Below, one piece after another: positions 1 through 7,326 of a stretch of DNA of 37,288 nt. Origin of the DNA: CAZRIP01 sp964600165 (GTDB taxonomy: Bacteria; Elusimicrobiota; Elusimicrobia; UBA1565; UBA9628). Below the pieces are notes generated by a model. That model made no database searches, was not told where the DNA came from, and saw nothing but the letters and a program-made list of their open reading frames with translations. The stretch covers positions 1-37,288 of the forward strand of contig CAZRIP010000019.1 of assembly GCA_964600165.1 (NCBI GenBank), written 5' to 3'. A program made the position numbers and the translations under genes. The stretch's first letter is position 1. The number at the start of each line of letters is the position of its first letter.

Positions 1-167
1 TCGCCATCGCCTGCGCCAGCGCGCACCGCGCGGCCGCCTTCGACGCCTGCCGCTACGTGATCGAGCAGGTGAAAGTCCGGCTTCCGGTCTTCAAAAAAGA
101 GCACTACGCCGAGGGCAAGGACGCCTGGCTCGCCGGTTGCTCGCTCTCCCTCCCGATAAAAAGGTGA
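1..167 (+). CDS. moaE: Molybdopterin synthase catalytic subunit MoaE, C-terminal fragment
   Basis: The gene enters from the left edge (frame beginning at base 3) and stops with TGA at 165-167. About 54 residues are visible: they begin IACASAHRAAAFDACRY and continue through IEQVKVRLPVFKKE to a Trp-containing end. The SAHR...AF.ACRY segment followed by a K..PVFKKE basic stretch is the C-terminal signature of MoaE, the large subunit of molybdopterin synthase, which transfers sulfur from MoaD thiocarboxylate to precursor Z in molybdenum cofactor synthesis in the cytoplasm. The stop overlaps the start of the next gene in a GTGA tetranucleotide, so the two are probably translated from one mRNA. The N-terminal part lies outside the window, so completeness cannot be judged. 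Confidence 0.8.
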   Translation, partial: AIACASAHRAAAFDACRYVIEQVKVRLPVFKKEHYAEGKDAWLAGCSLSLPIKR

Positions 168-700
168 AGATCCGCTGCGACCTCCACGTCAACGGCGGCA
201 ACAAGAAGCTTCTGCTCGTGGCCGGCCCGAGCGAGACCGAGGACCATCTCGCCTTGAAGCTGGCGGCCTTCCTCATGTTTTGGGAGCAGGACCCGATCAT
301 CAACCCGAGCGTCAAGACTCCCTTCTTGGCGTCCTACGAGTTCCTGCCCGACCTGATCGCGCTCGACGCAGGCGGAGACTGCAAGCTCTGGGTCGAGTGC
401 GGCACGGCGACGATGCACAAGATGACCAAGCTCACGCGCCGGCTGCCCAACGCGCGCATCGTCGTCTTGAAGGAGAACGAGCGCGGCGCCGTCCGTTTGA
501 GAGCGGACGTGGCCGAGCTGTTCAAGGACCAGCCCGACCGCGCGGAGAAAGTCGAGATCTGGGCCTGGCAGGGCGGCTCCTTCAAGGATTGGGCGCGCGC
601 GCTCGGCGAGAAAACCGAGGTCTACGGCGAGGCCGGAGAGCTCTCGATCAACGCCGTCGTCAACGACACCCCCGTCGCCGTCGACTTCAAGACGTACTGA
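164..700 (+). CDS. YaeQ-like family protein
   Basis: This is a 178-residue cytoplasmic protein. I choose GTG at 164, which overlaps the moaE stop as GTGA. A TTG at 137 would also keep the frame open but has less support. The start KIRCDLHVNGG, the segment GPSETEDHLALKLAAFL, then FLPDLIALDAGGDCKLWVECG and a late RLPNARIVVL follow the layout of YaeQ (about 180 residues): an N-terminal beta strand, a PSET-x-E-HhxLKhhA helix, then a DLxxxD..LWIE(L/C)G core. YaeQ belongs structurally to the PD-(D/E)XK nuclease superfamily, but its biochemical role is unclear; an effect on transcription antitermination was proposed for the enterobacterial member. The family assignment rests on motif layout only, and no nuclease activity should be assumed. 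Confidence 0.6.
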   Translation: MKIRCDLHVNGGNKKLLLVAGPSETEDHLALKLAAFLMFWEQDPIINPSVKTPFLASYEFLPDLIALDAGGDCKLWVECGTATMHKMTKLTRRLPNARIVVLKENERGAVRLRADVAELFKDQPDRAEKVEIWAWQGGSFKDWARALGEKTEVYGEAGELSINAVVNDTPVAVDFKTY

Positions 701-710
701 GCGCCGCGAG

Positions 711-2540
711 CTAACGTCGGCGCTTGGCTTCCTTCTTCGCCTCGCGGCGCTGCGCCTTGAGGACGGCCTTGTCGTTCTCGGGGTCGGAGTTGACCTGGAG
801 CCACTTCTCCATCAGCAGCGGGTCGACGCCGGGGTAGCTCGACAGGAAGACGAACTTGACCTCGAAGCCGTAGTGCTCCGAGAGCTCCTTTTCTTTCGAC
901 TGAAGGAAGCGCACGAGCTCGAGCTGGCGCGGGTTCTTCCACTTCACCTCGCCCGCGTACGCGGCCTGGCGGTCGATGCCGCCGACGTCGATGACGAAGT
1001 TGATGCGCGGGACGCCGCCCAAGACGCGCGCGATCAGGCCGCGGTTGCGCTTGTAGGCCTCGAGCTTATAAAGGAACTTGTCGTTGAGGACGTCGTCTTG
1101 GTCGAGCACGACGCGCGCCGACTTCTCCTCGTCCATGTCGAGCTTGCCGTCGAGAGCGCGGGAGACGACGTCGAGCTCGGTCTCGTACATCCCGAGGCGC
1201 GCGGGGTCGTCGACGCCGTCGTTGAACATGTCGCGGCCGCTTTGGATGATCGTCGCGCCCTGGGCCAGGCGCCACTCGATGCCCTTGAGCTCGAGCAGCA
1301 GGCCGGTGTAGCGCGAGTACGTCACGCCCTCGATGATGCGCTGCAGGCCGTGGCCCTTGTACTTCTTGACCATGGCGGTCAGCTGCGCGCGGACCTCTTC
1401 CTTCGAAAGCGCGCTGTCCTTGTCGTCGAGGAACGTGAACGAGAAGCGGTCGCCGTGCTCGGCGCGGATGGCGGCCTCCTTGGCCTTGATGTGATCCTTG
1501 ATCTCCTGATAACCGCGCGCGTCGAAGCCGAGGATGACCTTGTCGAGCGGCGTCGGGTCGCTCTCGTCGACCTTGGCGATCTCCTGGTCGGCCTTGCCGC
1601 CCGCCTTGAAGAACTCGAGCTGCTGCTCGATGGCCTTGTCGACGCGGCGGATGCCCTCGGCGATCTCCGAGGCGCTCTTCATCGAGCCGTCGGCGTGGTG
1701 GAAATAGACCTGCGTCGTGTGCACGGCCGTCTTCTCGCCGTTTTTCACCGTCACGGCGTCGACCCACGTGAGGGTCTCCGGCAAGTGCACGTTCTGGGCC
1801 AGCGAGTCCTGCGCGCCGACCTTCTCGATGATCTTGAGCTTGCCCAGGGTGTCGCGGACCGCGTCGTCCATGACGTCCGTCGACTCGTTGAGGTCGCGGC
1901 CTTGGGCCTTGAGCTTCGGGATGAGGACCTTCTCCAGGCGCTTGGCCTCCTGGAAGTAGTCGGCCGCGCGGCCGGTGAGCGGGATGCGCTCGTCGTTGAG
2001 GATGAAAGTCGCGCCCGGCGACGACGGATCGGTGCGCCCGCGCTCGCCTGGAACGCCGATCGTGAGGCCTTCCAGCGTGACGGTTTCCTCGGTGGGCGCG
2101 GCGGACGGCCGCTGGAAGCTTCCCGCGTAAGAGCCGCCGCGCGAGGGGCCCTTCCCGAAATAAATCTCGTCGACGCCGGCCTTGGCGCCGAAGCCCGATT
2201 GGTCGGTCCCGAGCGCGCGGGAGACGATCTCGTTTTGCGCGGCGAGGGTTTCACGTAAAGAGACGGGAGCGTTGTTGGCCGCGTTCGGCATCGTCGCGGC
2301 GGCGGAAATCGACGGAACGAGCGTGGTCTGGATGGCGGCCGCGGGAGAGGCGGCGATCGAGGGAACGATCAGGCCGACTCCCGGCACGAGCTGCGGACCC
2401 TCGAGCGCGATCTGAGGCGTCTGGAGGGCTCCGAGGTCGGCCGTGACGGGCGTCTCGAGGAACGGGACGGCCTTGATCTCGCTTTCGGCGGCGAAAGCGC
2501 GCGGCGTCAGGCTCAGGACCAGCGCTAGGAGGAGGGTCAT
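711..2540 (-). CDS. Large secreted protein of unknown function (609 aa)
   Basis: I do not recognise a family. The protein starts with a signal peptide (MTLLLALVLSLTPRAFA, cleavage probably after AFA). A low-complexity Ala/Pro/Val-rich stretch follows to about residue 95, then a charged globular region. The last 25 residues are very basic (KAQRREAKKEAKRRR at the C-terminus). A hydrophobic strand RINFVIDVGGID near residue 510 and FVFLSSYPG near 570 suggest an alpha/beta domain at the end. The start ATG at 2538-2540 sits 6 nt after a TAAACT -10 box (complement of 2547-2552), so a leaderless transcript is expected. The hairpin at 2576-2611 separates it from the small gene upstream on the same strand. 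Export to periplasm or surface is inferred from the signal peptide. Confidence 0.8.
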   Translation of the reverse strand: MTLLLALVLSLTPRAFAAESEIKAVPFLETPVTADLGALQTPQIALEGPQLVPGVGLIVPSIAASPAAAIQTTLVPSISAAATMPNAANNAPVSLRETLAAQNEIVSRALGTDQSGFGAKAGVDEIYFGKGPSRGGSYAGSFQRPSAAPTEETVTLEGLTIGVPGERGRTDPSSPGATFILNDERIPLTGRAADYFQEAKRLEKVLIPKLKAQGRDLNESTDVMDDAVRDTLGKLKIIEKVGAQDSLAQNVHLPETLTWVDAVTVKNGEKTAVHTTQVYFHHADGSMKSASEIAEGIRRVDKAIEQQLEFFKAGGKADQEIAKVDESDPTPLDKVILGFDARGYQEIKDHIKAKEAAIRAEHGDRFSFTFLDDKDSALSKEEVRAQLTAMVKKYKGHGLQRIIEGVTYSRYTGLLLELKGIEWRLAQGATIIQSGRDMFNDGVDDPARLGMYETELDVVSRALDGKLDMDEEKSARVVLDQDDVLNDKFLYKLEAYKRNRGLIARVLGGVPRINFVIDVGGIDRQAAYAGEVKWKNPRQLELVRFLQSKEKELSEHYGFEVKFVFLSSYPGVDPLLMEKWLQVNSDPENDKAVLKAQRREAKKEAKRRR

Positions 2541-2575
2541 GACCCCAGTTTAGCGAGCTTCCTCCGCAATGCGTT

Positions 2576-2611
2576 GGGCCCTCCGGGTCCTTCGCGGACC
2601 GCAGAGGGCCC
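2576..2611 (-). terminator. Strong two-step hairpin between two minus-strand genes
   Basis: GGGCCCTC at 2576-2583 pairs with GAGGGCCC at 2604-2611, and inside it GGTCC (2586-2590) pairs with GGACC (2596-2600) around a 5-nt loop. It lies 20 bases beyond the stop of the 74-residue gene, read on the minus strand, and about 25 bases above the -10 box of the next gene. No U-tract follows, so an intrinsic terminator is only one option; an mRNA 3'-end stabiliser is another. Confidence 0.5.
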
Positions 2612-2631
2612 AGGGGCTGGTGGGCCCGGCG

Positions 2632-2856
2632 CTACTTCTTGAGGTCTTGCTTGGCCTTGACGCAGCGCTTGGCGCGCACCGTGTCGTCGGAAAGGAACGC
2701 GGCGGGATCGGAGAGGTCGAAGCGCGCGCACGGCGCGGAGCGCAGCAAGCCGCGAGTGTCGCGCGACAGCACGACGACGGGAGACTCTTGGCGCGACGGA
2801 GCGGGCGCGGGCTTGGCGACGGAGATCAGCACGGGGATGAACAAGACGCTTTTCAT
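2632..2856 (-). CDS. Small secreted protein of unknown function (74 aa)
   Basis: The frame encodes a short hydrophobic N-terminus (MKSVLFIPVLISVAKPAPA) that looks like a signal peptide, then a polar region with two cysteines (APCARF and AKRCVK) and a lysine-rich end. I recognise no family. Support for a real gene comes from upstream: a TACAAT -10 box (complement of 2865-2870) is followed by AGGAGTCC and then ATG, a good Shine-Dalgarno core at normal spacing. The gene sits alone between the MscS gene and the large secreted protein, all on the minus strand. If exported, the mature product would be only about 55 residues with one possible disulfide. Confidence 0.55.
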   Translation of the reverse strand: MKSVLFIPVLISVAKPAPAPSRQESPVVVLSRDTRGLLRSAPCARFDLSDPAAFLSDDTVRAKRCVKAKQDLKK

Positions 2857-2882
2857 GGACTCCTATTGTAGCACGCGCGGCG

Positions 2883-3914
2883 TCACTTCGGCTGGACGGC
2901 TTTGACGCCTTCCTTCTTCAACGTGTCGAGCACGCCGAGCAGGATCGCCTCGTTGGCGTCCATGTATTTGGCGTAGTCGGCGTCGAGCACGTGATAGACG
3001 ACCTCGAAGTCGAGCGACGTCTCGTTGATGTCGGCGAGGTGCACGCGGTCGAAGCGGATGTGCGGCACCTTCTTGATGAGATCCTCCACCATTCCTTTGA
3101 CGCGGCGCGCCTTCTCGGCGTCGGTATCGCGCGCGACGGCGAACTGGAACGCCACGCGCCGCTGCTGCAGGTGCCGGTAGTTGCGCAGCTTCGACGAGGT
3201 CAGCTGCGAGTTCGGGAAGACCATAAGCTCGCCGGACGGCGCGCGCACGCGGGTGGTCTTGAGCCCGACGCGCTCGACGGTGCCCGTCCAGTCCTTGTCG
3301 AGCGCGATCACGTCGCCCGCCACGAACGGGCGGTCGAGGAAGATGGCGATCGCCGAGAACAGGTCCGACAGCACTTGCTGGGCCGCGAGCGCGATCGCGA
3401 GGCCGCCGATGCCGAGGCCCGTGAGGATGGCCTCGACGTGCACGCCGAGGTTGCCGAGCGCGACGATGATCCCGATGACCCAGACGAGGCTGTTCGTGAG
3501 GTAGTTGATGTTCTTGATCGCGCCCTCGTTGACGCCGCCGTCGTGGCTGTCGACGACTTGGCGCGTCGTGATGGCGAGCGCGATCTGCGCGATGCGGATC
3601 AAGCGATAGGCGACGGCGAGGACGACGACGATGTAGACGATCCGGTGCAGGATCGGCGGCATGTTGAGCTGCCGGATCGCGACGTAAAACGCGACGAGCG
3701 GCGGGGCCTCCGGGCCGCGGAACTGGTCGATGAGGCCGGCGTAGAGCTCGTGGAGCCGGCCGCCTTCTTGGTCGGCGTGCCGGCGCAGGCGGTCGAGCAC
3801 GACGCGGCGCAGGATCAGCAACGCGGCGTAGACGCCGGCGAAGACGCCCGCCGCGATCAAATACTGGCGGATCGTGTTCGCGAAGAAGTCCCGCTCGAGG
3901 TCGCCGAAGATCAT
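2883..3914 (-). CDS. Small-conductance mechanosensitive ion channel, MscS family
   Basis: This 343-residue inner-membrane protein opens under membrane tension to release solutes after hypo-osmotic shock. Hydrophobic helices are visible around residues 16-40, 91-118 and 138-162. The pore-lining TM3 follows at 166-197 with the Gly/Ala-rich pattern GLGIGGLAIALAAQQ and the family ending DLFSAIAIFLDRPF. The beta domain then has GDVI and G-T-V-ERVGLKTTRVRAPSGE with FPNSQL, the classic MscS linker. The C-terminal alpha/beta domain is complete. Length fits the YbiO/YnaI-to-MscS size range (E. coli MscS is 286). A TAAAAT -10 box (complement of 3926-3931) lies 11 nt before ATG, and a perfect 18-bp palindrome lies directly upstream of it, so local regulation is likely. 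Confidence 0.95.
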   Translation of the reverse strand: MIFGDLERDFFANTIRQYLIAAGVFAGVYAALLILRRVVLDRLRRHADQEGGRLHELYAGLIDQFRGPEAPPLVAFYVAIRQLNMPPILHRIVYIVVVLAVAYRLIRIAQIALAITTRQVVDSHDGGVNEGAIKNINYLTNSLVWVIGIIVALGNLGVHVEAILTGLGIGGLAIALAAQQVLSDLFSAIAIFLDRPFVAGDVIALDKDWTGTVERVGLKTTRVRAPSGELMVFPNSQLTSSKLRNYRHLQQRRVAFQFAVARDTDAEKARRVKGMVEDLIKKVPHIRFDRVHLADINETSLDFEVVYHVLDADYAKYMDANEAILLGVLDTLKKEGVKAVQPK

Positions 3915-3937
3915 GGTCGGCGCGGATTTTACAAATT

Positions 3938-3955
3938 ATCCGCCACGTGGCGGAT
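3938..3955. promoter_or_regulatory. Perfect 18-bp palindrome upstream of the MscS gene (candidate operator)
   Basis: ATCCGCCACGTGGCGGAT reads the same on both strands, with no loop. It lies between the stop of the HExxH peptidase gene (3961) and the mscS start (3914), six bases upstream of the TAAAAT -10 box, so it covers the spacer/-35 region of the mscS promoter. With no loop it suits a dimeric regulator better than an RNA hairpin. A terminator role for the upstream gene cannot be excluded. Confidence 0.5.
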
Positions 3956-3960
3956 GACGA

Positions 3961-4767
3961 TCACCGCCCGTACGGGCAGCGCCGGCCGTCGACGATGACC
4001 TCGCACCGCTTCTGGACCTCGTCCGGCGTCACCGGCCGCGAGCGCGCCGTCGCGCCGTCCTCCTCGCGAAACAGGTTCGGCGTGCCGTAATCGCGGTACT
4101 CCTCGGGCGAGCGCGCCGCGCTCCCCTCGAGGCCGCGCGTGATCGAGACGGCCCGCGCGTAGAGGCTCCACAGGTTGACCATCCGGTCCTTGGTCGCCGG
4201 GTGGTCGTCCGAGAGCGTCGGATCGGCCGCGCCCTCGGGCGTCCAGTCGATCGCGAAGCCGCGGATCCAGTCCTTGGCCGCGAAGCCGGCGCGGATCGAC
4301 AAGATGAGTCCGAGGTAATCCGCGTGCGCCTCGGTCTGGTAGGCGGCGAACGGCTTGCCGTAATTGGCCTTCGCCGTGAAATAGCCCAGGCGGTACTGGA
4401 TCGCGTGGCCGAGCTCGTGCGACAAGACCCAGACGTGCGCCATCCGCGGCTTGGGCAGCATGCCGCGATCGACCTCGACGTAAGGCGCGGACTCGCCGTC
4501 GTAGACGAACGCCGCGTTGTCGTTCGTGCTGAGCGTGAGCACGAACGGGAGCTCGCCGGGCTTAAATCCCGCCGCCGCGGCCAGCACGGCGAAGTCGGAG
4601 CGCATCGACGCCCACCGCGCCGCCAGCTGCGGGTCCTGCTCGACCGTCTCGACGACGGCGTGCGCCGGCGCCGCGGACGGGGCTGAAGCCGGCAGCGACA
4701 CGGCGGTGATGCCGGCGCGCGCCGGCCCTGCGATCGCGACGAGGAGGCTCAAGATCAGGGTTTTCAT
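3961..4767 (-). CDS. Secreted zinc metallopeptidase-like protein (HELGH)
   Basis: The 268-residue protein has a signal peptide (MKTLILSLLVAIAGPARA). Its core holds WVLSHELGHAIQYRLG (HELGH at 117-121) and, 25 residues further, TEAHADYLG, where E146 is the expected third zinc ligand. This is the gluzincin-type layout seen in putative M48-like or neutral zinc peptidases. A second ordered motif, DDHPATKDRMVNLWSLY near residue 190, resembles the D.HP....R segment in M48-type peptidases. The substrate is unknown and the location periplasmic by inference. A CATACT -10 box (complement of 4774-4779) ends 6 nt before ATG, so the mRNA is probably leaderless. The closest alternative reading is a non-enzymatic relative, but both metal-binding motifs are intact. 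Confidence 0.8.
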   Translation of the reverse strand: MKTLILSLLVAIAGPARAGITAVSLPASAPSAAPAHAVVETVEQDPQLAARWASMRSDFAVLAAAAGFKPGELPFVLTLSTNDNAAFVYDGESAPYVEVDRGMLPKPRMAHVWVLSHELGHAIQYRLGYFTAKANYGKPFAAYQTEAHADYLGLILSIRAGFAAKDWIRGFAIDWTPEGAADPTLSDDHPATKDRMVNLWSLYARAVSITRGLEGSAARSPEEYRDYGTPNLFREEDGATARSRPVTPDEVQKRCEVIVDGRRCPYGR

Positions 4768-4881
4768 GTCTCTAGTATGCGCCGCGAACCTTAAGCGCGT
4801 CTTAGGCTAGACCGGGCTTTGATAGTCCCGGGCGCTTTTTCGAGTTTCCGAGGAGGGTTTTGGGACAGAAGCGCCGTAACG

Positions 4882-4938
4882 CCGTACTGCGCCCGGGCAT
4901 AGTACGGTTGTATGCCCCGTCGGGCGAATTGCTATAAT
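4882..4938 (+). promoter_or_regulatory. ahcY promoter with upstream inverted repeat
   Basis: A consensus TATAAT lies at 4933-4938, with TTGTAT at 4908-4913 as a possible -35 (19-bp spacer). Directly upstream is a perfect 7-bp inverted repeat, CCGTACT (4882-4888) and AGTACGG (4901-4907), separated by 12 bases and ending at the -35. A nested GCATA/TATGC pair covers 4898-4916. The expected transcript begins near 4945, leaving a leader of about 33 nt, too short for a known S-adenosylhomocysteine riboswitch. The repeat is a candidate operator. Confidence 0.6.
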
Positions 4939-4977
4939 GTCGCCCTACCTTTATAAATGACCGCTCCGAGGAGAAAC

Positions 4978-6321
4978 ATGCCCAGCGCCACCGCTTCCAA
5001 GCCGAAGACTTCCACCACCCCCGACTACAAGGTCAAGGACATCACCCTGGCCGATTGGGGCCGCAAGGAGATCACCATCGCCGAGAGCGAGATGCCCGGC
5101 TTGATGGCCCTGCGCGAGGAGTATAAAGGGAAGAAGCCGCTGGCGGGCGCGCGCATCGCGGGCTGCCTGCACATGACGATCCAGACCGCGGTCTTGATCG
5201 AGACGCTCTTGGAGCTCGGCGCCGAAGTGCGCTGGTCGTCGTGCAACATCTTCTCGACGCAGGATCACGCCGCGTCGGCGATCGCCAAGGCCGGCAAGGC
5301 CGCCGTGTTCGCCTGGAAGGGCATGAACGCGACGGAGTTCGACTGGTGCATCGAGCAGACGCTGAAGTTCCCGGACGGCAAGTATTTGAACATGATCTTG
5401 GACGACGGCGGGGATCTCACGAACATGGTGTTCGACAAGTACCCGCAGCTCGCGAAGGACATCGTCGGTCTCTCGGAAGAGACGACGACCGGCGTGCATC
5501 GCCTGTACGAGCGCCTGAAGAACCACACGCTGCTGACGCCGGCGATCAACATCAACGACTCGTGCACGAAGTCCAAGTTCGACAACCTGTACGGCTGCCG
5601 CGAGTCGCTCTTGGACGGCATCAAGCGCGCCACCGACGTCATGGTCGCGGGCAAGATCGCCGTCGTCGCGGGGTACGGCGACGTGGGCAAGGGCTGCGCG
5701 CAGTCTCTGCGCGGACAGGGAGCGCGCGTCCTGATCACCGAGATTGATCCTATAAACGCCCTCCAAGCCTGCATGGAAGGCTATCAGGTCGTCACGATGG
5801 ACGAGGCCGCCGCGATCGGCGACATCTTCGTCACGGCGACCGGGTGCAAGGACGTCATTCTGCGCAAGCACCTCGACGCGATGAAGAACCAGGCCATCGT
5901 CTGCAACATCGGGCATTTCGATTTGGAGATCGACATCGCGTCGATGAACAACGACAAGAAGCTCAAGAAGACCGAGATCAAGCCGCAGGTCGACCAGTTC
6001 GTCTGGCCGAACGGCAAGGTCGTCACGGTGCTGGCCGAGGGCCGGCTCGTGAACTTGGGTTGCGCGACGGGGCATCCTTCGTTCGTGATGTCGTGCTCGT
6101 TCACGAACCAGGTCATGGCGCAGATCGAGTTGTGGTCCAACCGCGGCAAGGGCAAGTATGAGAAGAAGGTCTACTTGCTGCCGAAGGCGCTCGACGAGAA
6201 GGTCGCGGCGCTGCACTTGGGCAAGCTCGGCGCGAAGCTCACGAAGCTGACGAAGGACCAGGCCGACTACCTCGGGATTCCCGCGGAAGGGCCGTTTAAG
6301 GCGGAGAATTACCGCTACTAA
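4978..6321 (+). CDS. ahcY: Adenosylhomocysteinase (S-adenosyl-L-homocysteine hydrolase)
   Basis: This 447-residue cytoplasmic enzyme reversibly splits S-adenosylhomocysteine into adenosine and homocysteine, removing the by-product inhibitor of methyltransferases in the methionine cycle. Visible hallmarks are AGCLHMTIQTAVLIETL, the SSCNIFSTQDHAAAA-like motif (here DHAASAIA), NDSCTKSKFDN, the Rossmann NAD motif GYGDVGKGCAQSLRGQGA, GHPSFVMS and the terminal KAENYRY with the conserved C-terminal Lys/Tyr. An insertion around NNDKKLKKTEIKPQVDQF places it in the long form. I choose ATG 4978, because GAGGAG at 4968-4973 is correctly spaced for it; the in-frame ATG at 4957 has no such site. It is monocistronic, with a strong promoter and terminator. 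Several SAM-dependent enzymes would feed it, one of them possibly the ICMT-like protein at 27341. Confidence 0.98.
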   Translation: MPSATASKPKTSTTPDYKVKDITLADWGRKEITIAESEMPGLMALREEYKGKKPLAGARIAGCLHMTIQTAVLIETLLELGAEVRWSSCNIFSTQDHAASAIAKAGKAAVFAWKGMNATEFDWCIEQTLKFPDGKYLNMILDDGGDLTNMVFDKYPQLAKDIVGLSEETTTGVHRLYERLKNHTLLTPAININDSCTKSKFDNLYGCRESLLDGIKRATDVMVAGKIAVVAGYGDVGKGCAQSLRGQGARVLITEIDPINALQACMEGYQVVTMDEAAAIGDIFVTATGCKDVILRKHLDAMKNQAIVCNIGHFDLEIDIASMNNDKKLKKTEIKPQVDQFVWPNGKVVTVLAEGRLVNLGCATGHPSFVMSCSFTNQVMAQIELWSNRGKGKYEKKVYLLPKALDEKVAALHLGKLGAKLTKLTKDQADYLGIPAEGPFKAENYRY

Positions 6322-6344
6322 TCAGTCGCTGCCGTAACACGAAG

Positions 6345-6377
6345 GAGCTCCGGTCGAAAGGCCGGGGCTCTTCTTTT
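6345..6377 (+). terminator. Intrinsic terminator of ahcY
   Basis: An 11-bp stem (6345-6355 with 6360-6370, including T-G wobbles) closed by a GAAA tetraloop is followed by TTCTTTT. It starts 23 bases after the ahcY stop. This is the clearest rho-independent terminator in the window. Confidence 0.9.
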
Positions 6378-6388
6378 GATCGGAGAGT

Positions 6389-6592
6389 TTAACGAGCAGT
6401 GGGCACAGCATCCGTCGCTCGCGTCGCGAAGGAAATCTGCCAGTCTTCCTTGCTAACGCCATCGATCGAGAGCTTCCAAACATACCGTTGCCCAAGAGCG
6501 AGCGGTAAGGGCGGTACATTAACGGCGAACGGCACGTCCAACGGTGATACAGGCGAGCGCGTCGAAGGCCGTCCGCGCTGGCCGAAGGGTTA
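6389..6592 (-). pseudogene. Probable remnant of a decayed gene (C-terminal end only)
   Basis: On the minus strand one frame stays open from a stop at about 6590 to a TAA at 6389-6391. It gives about 66 residues without a convincing start (a GTG lies near the middle). The peptide has a beta-sandwich look: VPFAVNVPPLPLALGQRY followed by VWKLSIDG, then DWQISFATRA. This resembles the end of small proteins in which a strand pair carries an xxLxIDGxxxxxxxF pattern, but I cannot name a family. Upstream the frame is broken by stops and no promoter or ribosome site is visible. I read it as debris at the edge of the accessory region. The remainder of the gene-free stretch 6378-6717 shows nothing else except the ECF-like element at its right end. 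Confidence 0.3.
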
Positions 6593-6683
6593 GCGGCCCC
6601 CAGCCTCGACAATCTCGCTCACGCCCCAAGGCCGCCGCAAGCTCGTCGCCGTTGAGATCACAACCTGTGATTTCAAGTTGGAG

Positions 6684-6720
6684 GGAACTTTTTCCGGGGG
6701 TCAGTCGTATACGCTATATG
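6684..6720 (+). promoter_or_regulatory. ECF-like promoter element, copy A
   Basis: GGAAC at 6684-6688, a 17-base spacer (TTTTTCCGGGGGTCAGT), CGTAT at 6706-6710, then 7 bases and ATG at 6718. The hexamers and spacing resemble promoters of extracytoplasmic-function sigma factors (GGAAC / CGT). Two further copies in this window (9073 and 10736) keep the same spacing and nearly the same spacer sequence. Here the ATG opens the ORF6N gene directly, so its mRNA would be leaderless. Confidence 0.6.
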
Positions 6721-7221
6721 GCCCTTCCAGCGCCCATCGAAAGCCGCATCTTCCTGATCCGAGGCCGGCGTGTCATGCTGGACTACGACCTTGCTGCACT
6801 CTACGGTGTCGAAACCAAGGGTTTGAACCGCGCGGCCAAACGCAATCTCGAGCGCTTTCCGCCGGATTTCATGTTTCAACCGACGATCGACGAAGCGCGT
6901 CATTCAAGGTGCCAAATTGGCACCTTGAACAGAGGCCGGAACATCAAGTACCTGCCCTTCGCGTTCACGGAGCAAGGCGTCGCCATGCTCTCGGGCGTCC
7001 TTCGCAGCACGAGAGCCGTGCAGGCGAACATCGCCATCATGCGCGCCTTCGTCCAGATGCGCGAGACGATCGCCCTTCAGACGAAGCTCGCGCGAAGGCT
7101 CGATGAGCTGGAACAGCGCTTCATCGGGCACGACCACCAGCTCGAGGAGATCTTCGGCGCTCTGCGGGAGCTGATGGACCCGGGTCCGAAGCCGATACCG
7201 CGCATCGGCTTCAAAACTTGA
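6718..7221 (+). CDS. ORF6N-domain DNA-binding protein
   Basis: The 167-residue protein begins MALPAPIESRIFLIRGRRVM and continues LDYDLAALYGVETKGLNRA, KRNLERFPPDFMFQ, LPFAFTEQGVAMLSGVL and AVQANIAIMRAFVQMRE. This order is the ORF6N (KilA-N related) domain, a DNA-binding module typical of phages and of mobile bacterial genes. A coiled coil (residues about 120-150, LARRLDELEQRF..HDHQLEEIF) follows, as in other members. The usual QIVTLKRG segment is present in altered form as CQIGTLNRGRNIKYLP. I start at ATG 6718 because it sits 7 nt after the ECF-like -10, the same place as the ATG in the other two copies. The frame stays open upstream, but without support. No phage genes accompany it. The biological role is unknown; regulation of, or a response to, stress is possible given the promoter. 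Confidence 0.85.
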   Translation: MALPAPIESRIFLIRGRRVMLDYDLAALYGVETKGLNRAAKRNLERFPPDFMFQPTIDEARHSRCQIGTLNRGRNIKYLPFAFTEQGVAMLSGVLRSTRAVQANIAIMRAFVQMRETIALQTKLARRLDELEQRFIGHDHQLEEIFGALRELMDPGPKPIPRIGFKT

Positions 7222-7313
7222 GGTTCCAAGATCAGGAGACGCGCAAGGAAATCGAGGCCTCGCGCCGAGAGCACGAAAAGCGCATCCTGCGCCTGGAATC
7301 GCGCCCTTCTTAA
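7221..7313 (+). pseudogene. Remnant of a coiled-coil protein C-terminus
   Basis: Immediately after the ORF6N stop, in another frame, about 30 codons read RFQDQETRKEIEASRREHEK and then RILRLESRPS before TAA at 7311-7313. The end closely matches the last residues of the two coiled-coil genes in this window (RRLQRLEARQS and RRLQRLEARPA), and the opening RF.D matches their RFDDFLAQD. No start codon or ribosome site is present. It looks like a truncated copy of the coiled-coil cassette, with the ORF6N gene sitting where the rest of that gene would be. Confidence 0.45.
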
Positions 7314-7326
7314 CTTCGAGAAAGCC

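Noticed and set aside
873..2258. Long open frame on the plus strand antisense to the large secreted protein
   Set aside because: High G+C keeps antisense frames open. It has no ribosome site, promoter or recognisable motif, and the minus-strand frame has a signal peptide and promoter.
4800..4977. S-adenosylhomocysteine riboswitch upstream of ahcY (CGAGGAG-like strings are present)
   Set aside because: The conserved GAGGAGCGCUGC core and its CCAGGCUCG partner are missing, and the predicted transcript start leaves a leader too short for the aptamer. The GAGGAG at 4968 is the ribosome site.
4951..6216. 421-codon frame antisense to ahcY
   Set aside because: It is a shadow of a highly conserved enzyme, with no independent support.
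6322..6612. 96-codon minus-strand frame with an ATG covering the ahcY terminator
   Set aside because: It runs through a clear intrinsic terminator and has no ribosome site. The alternative minus-strand frame ending at 6389 looks more protein-like, and even that is only a remnant.
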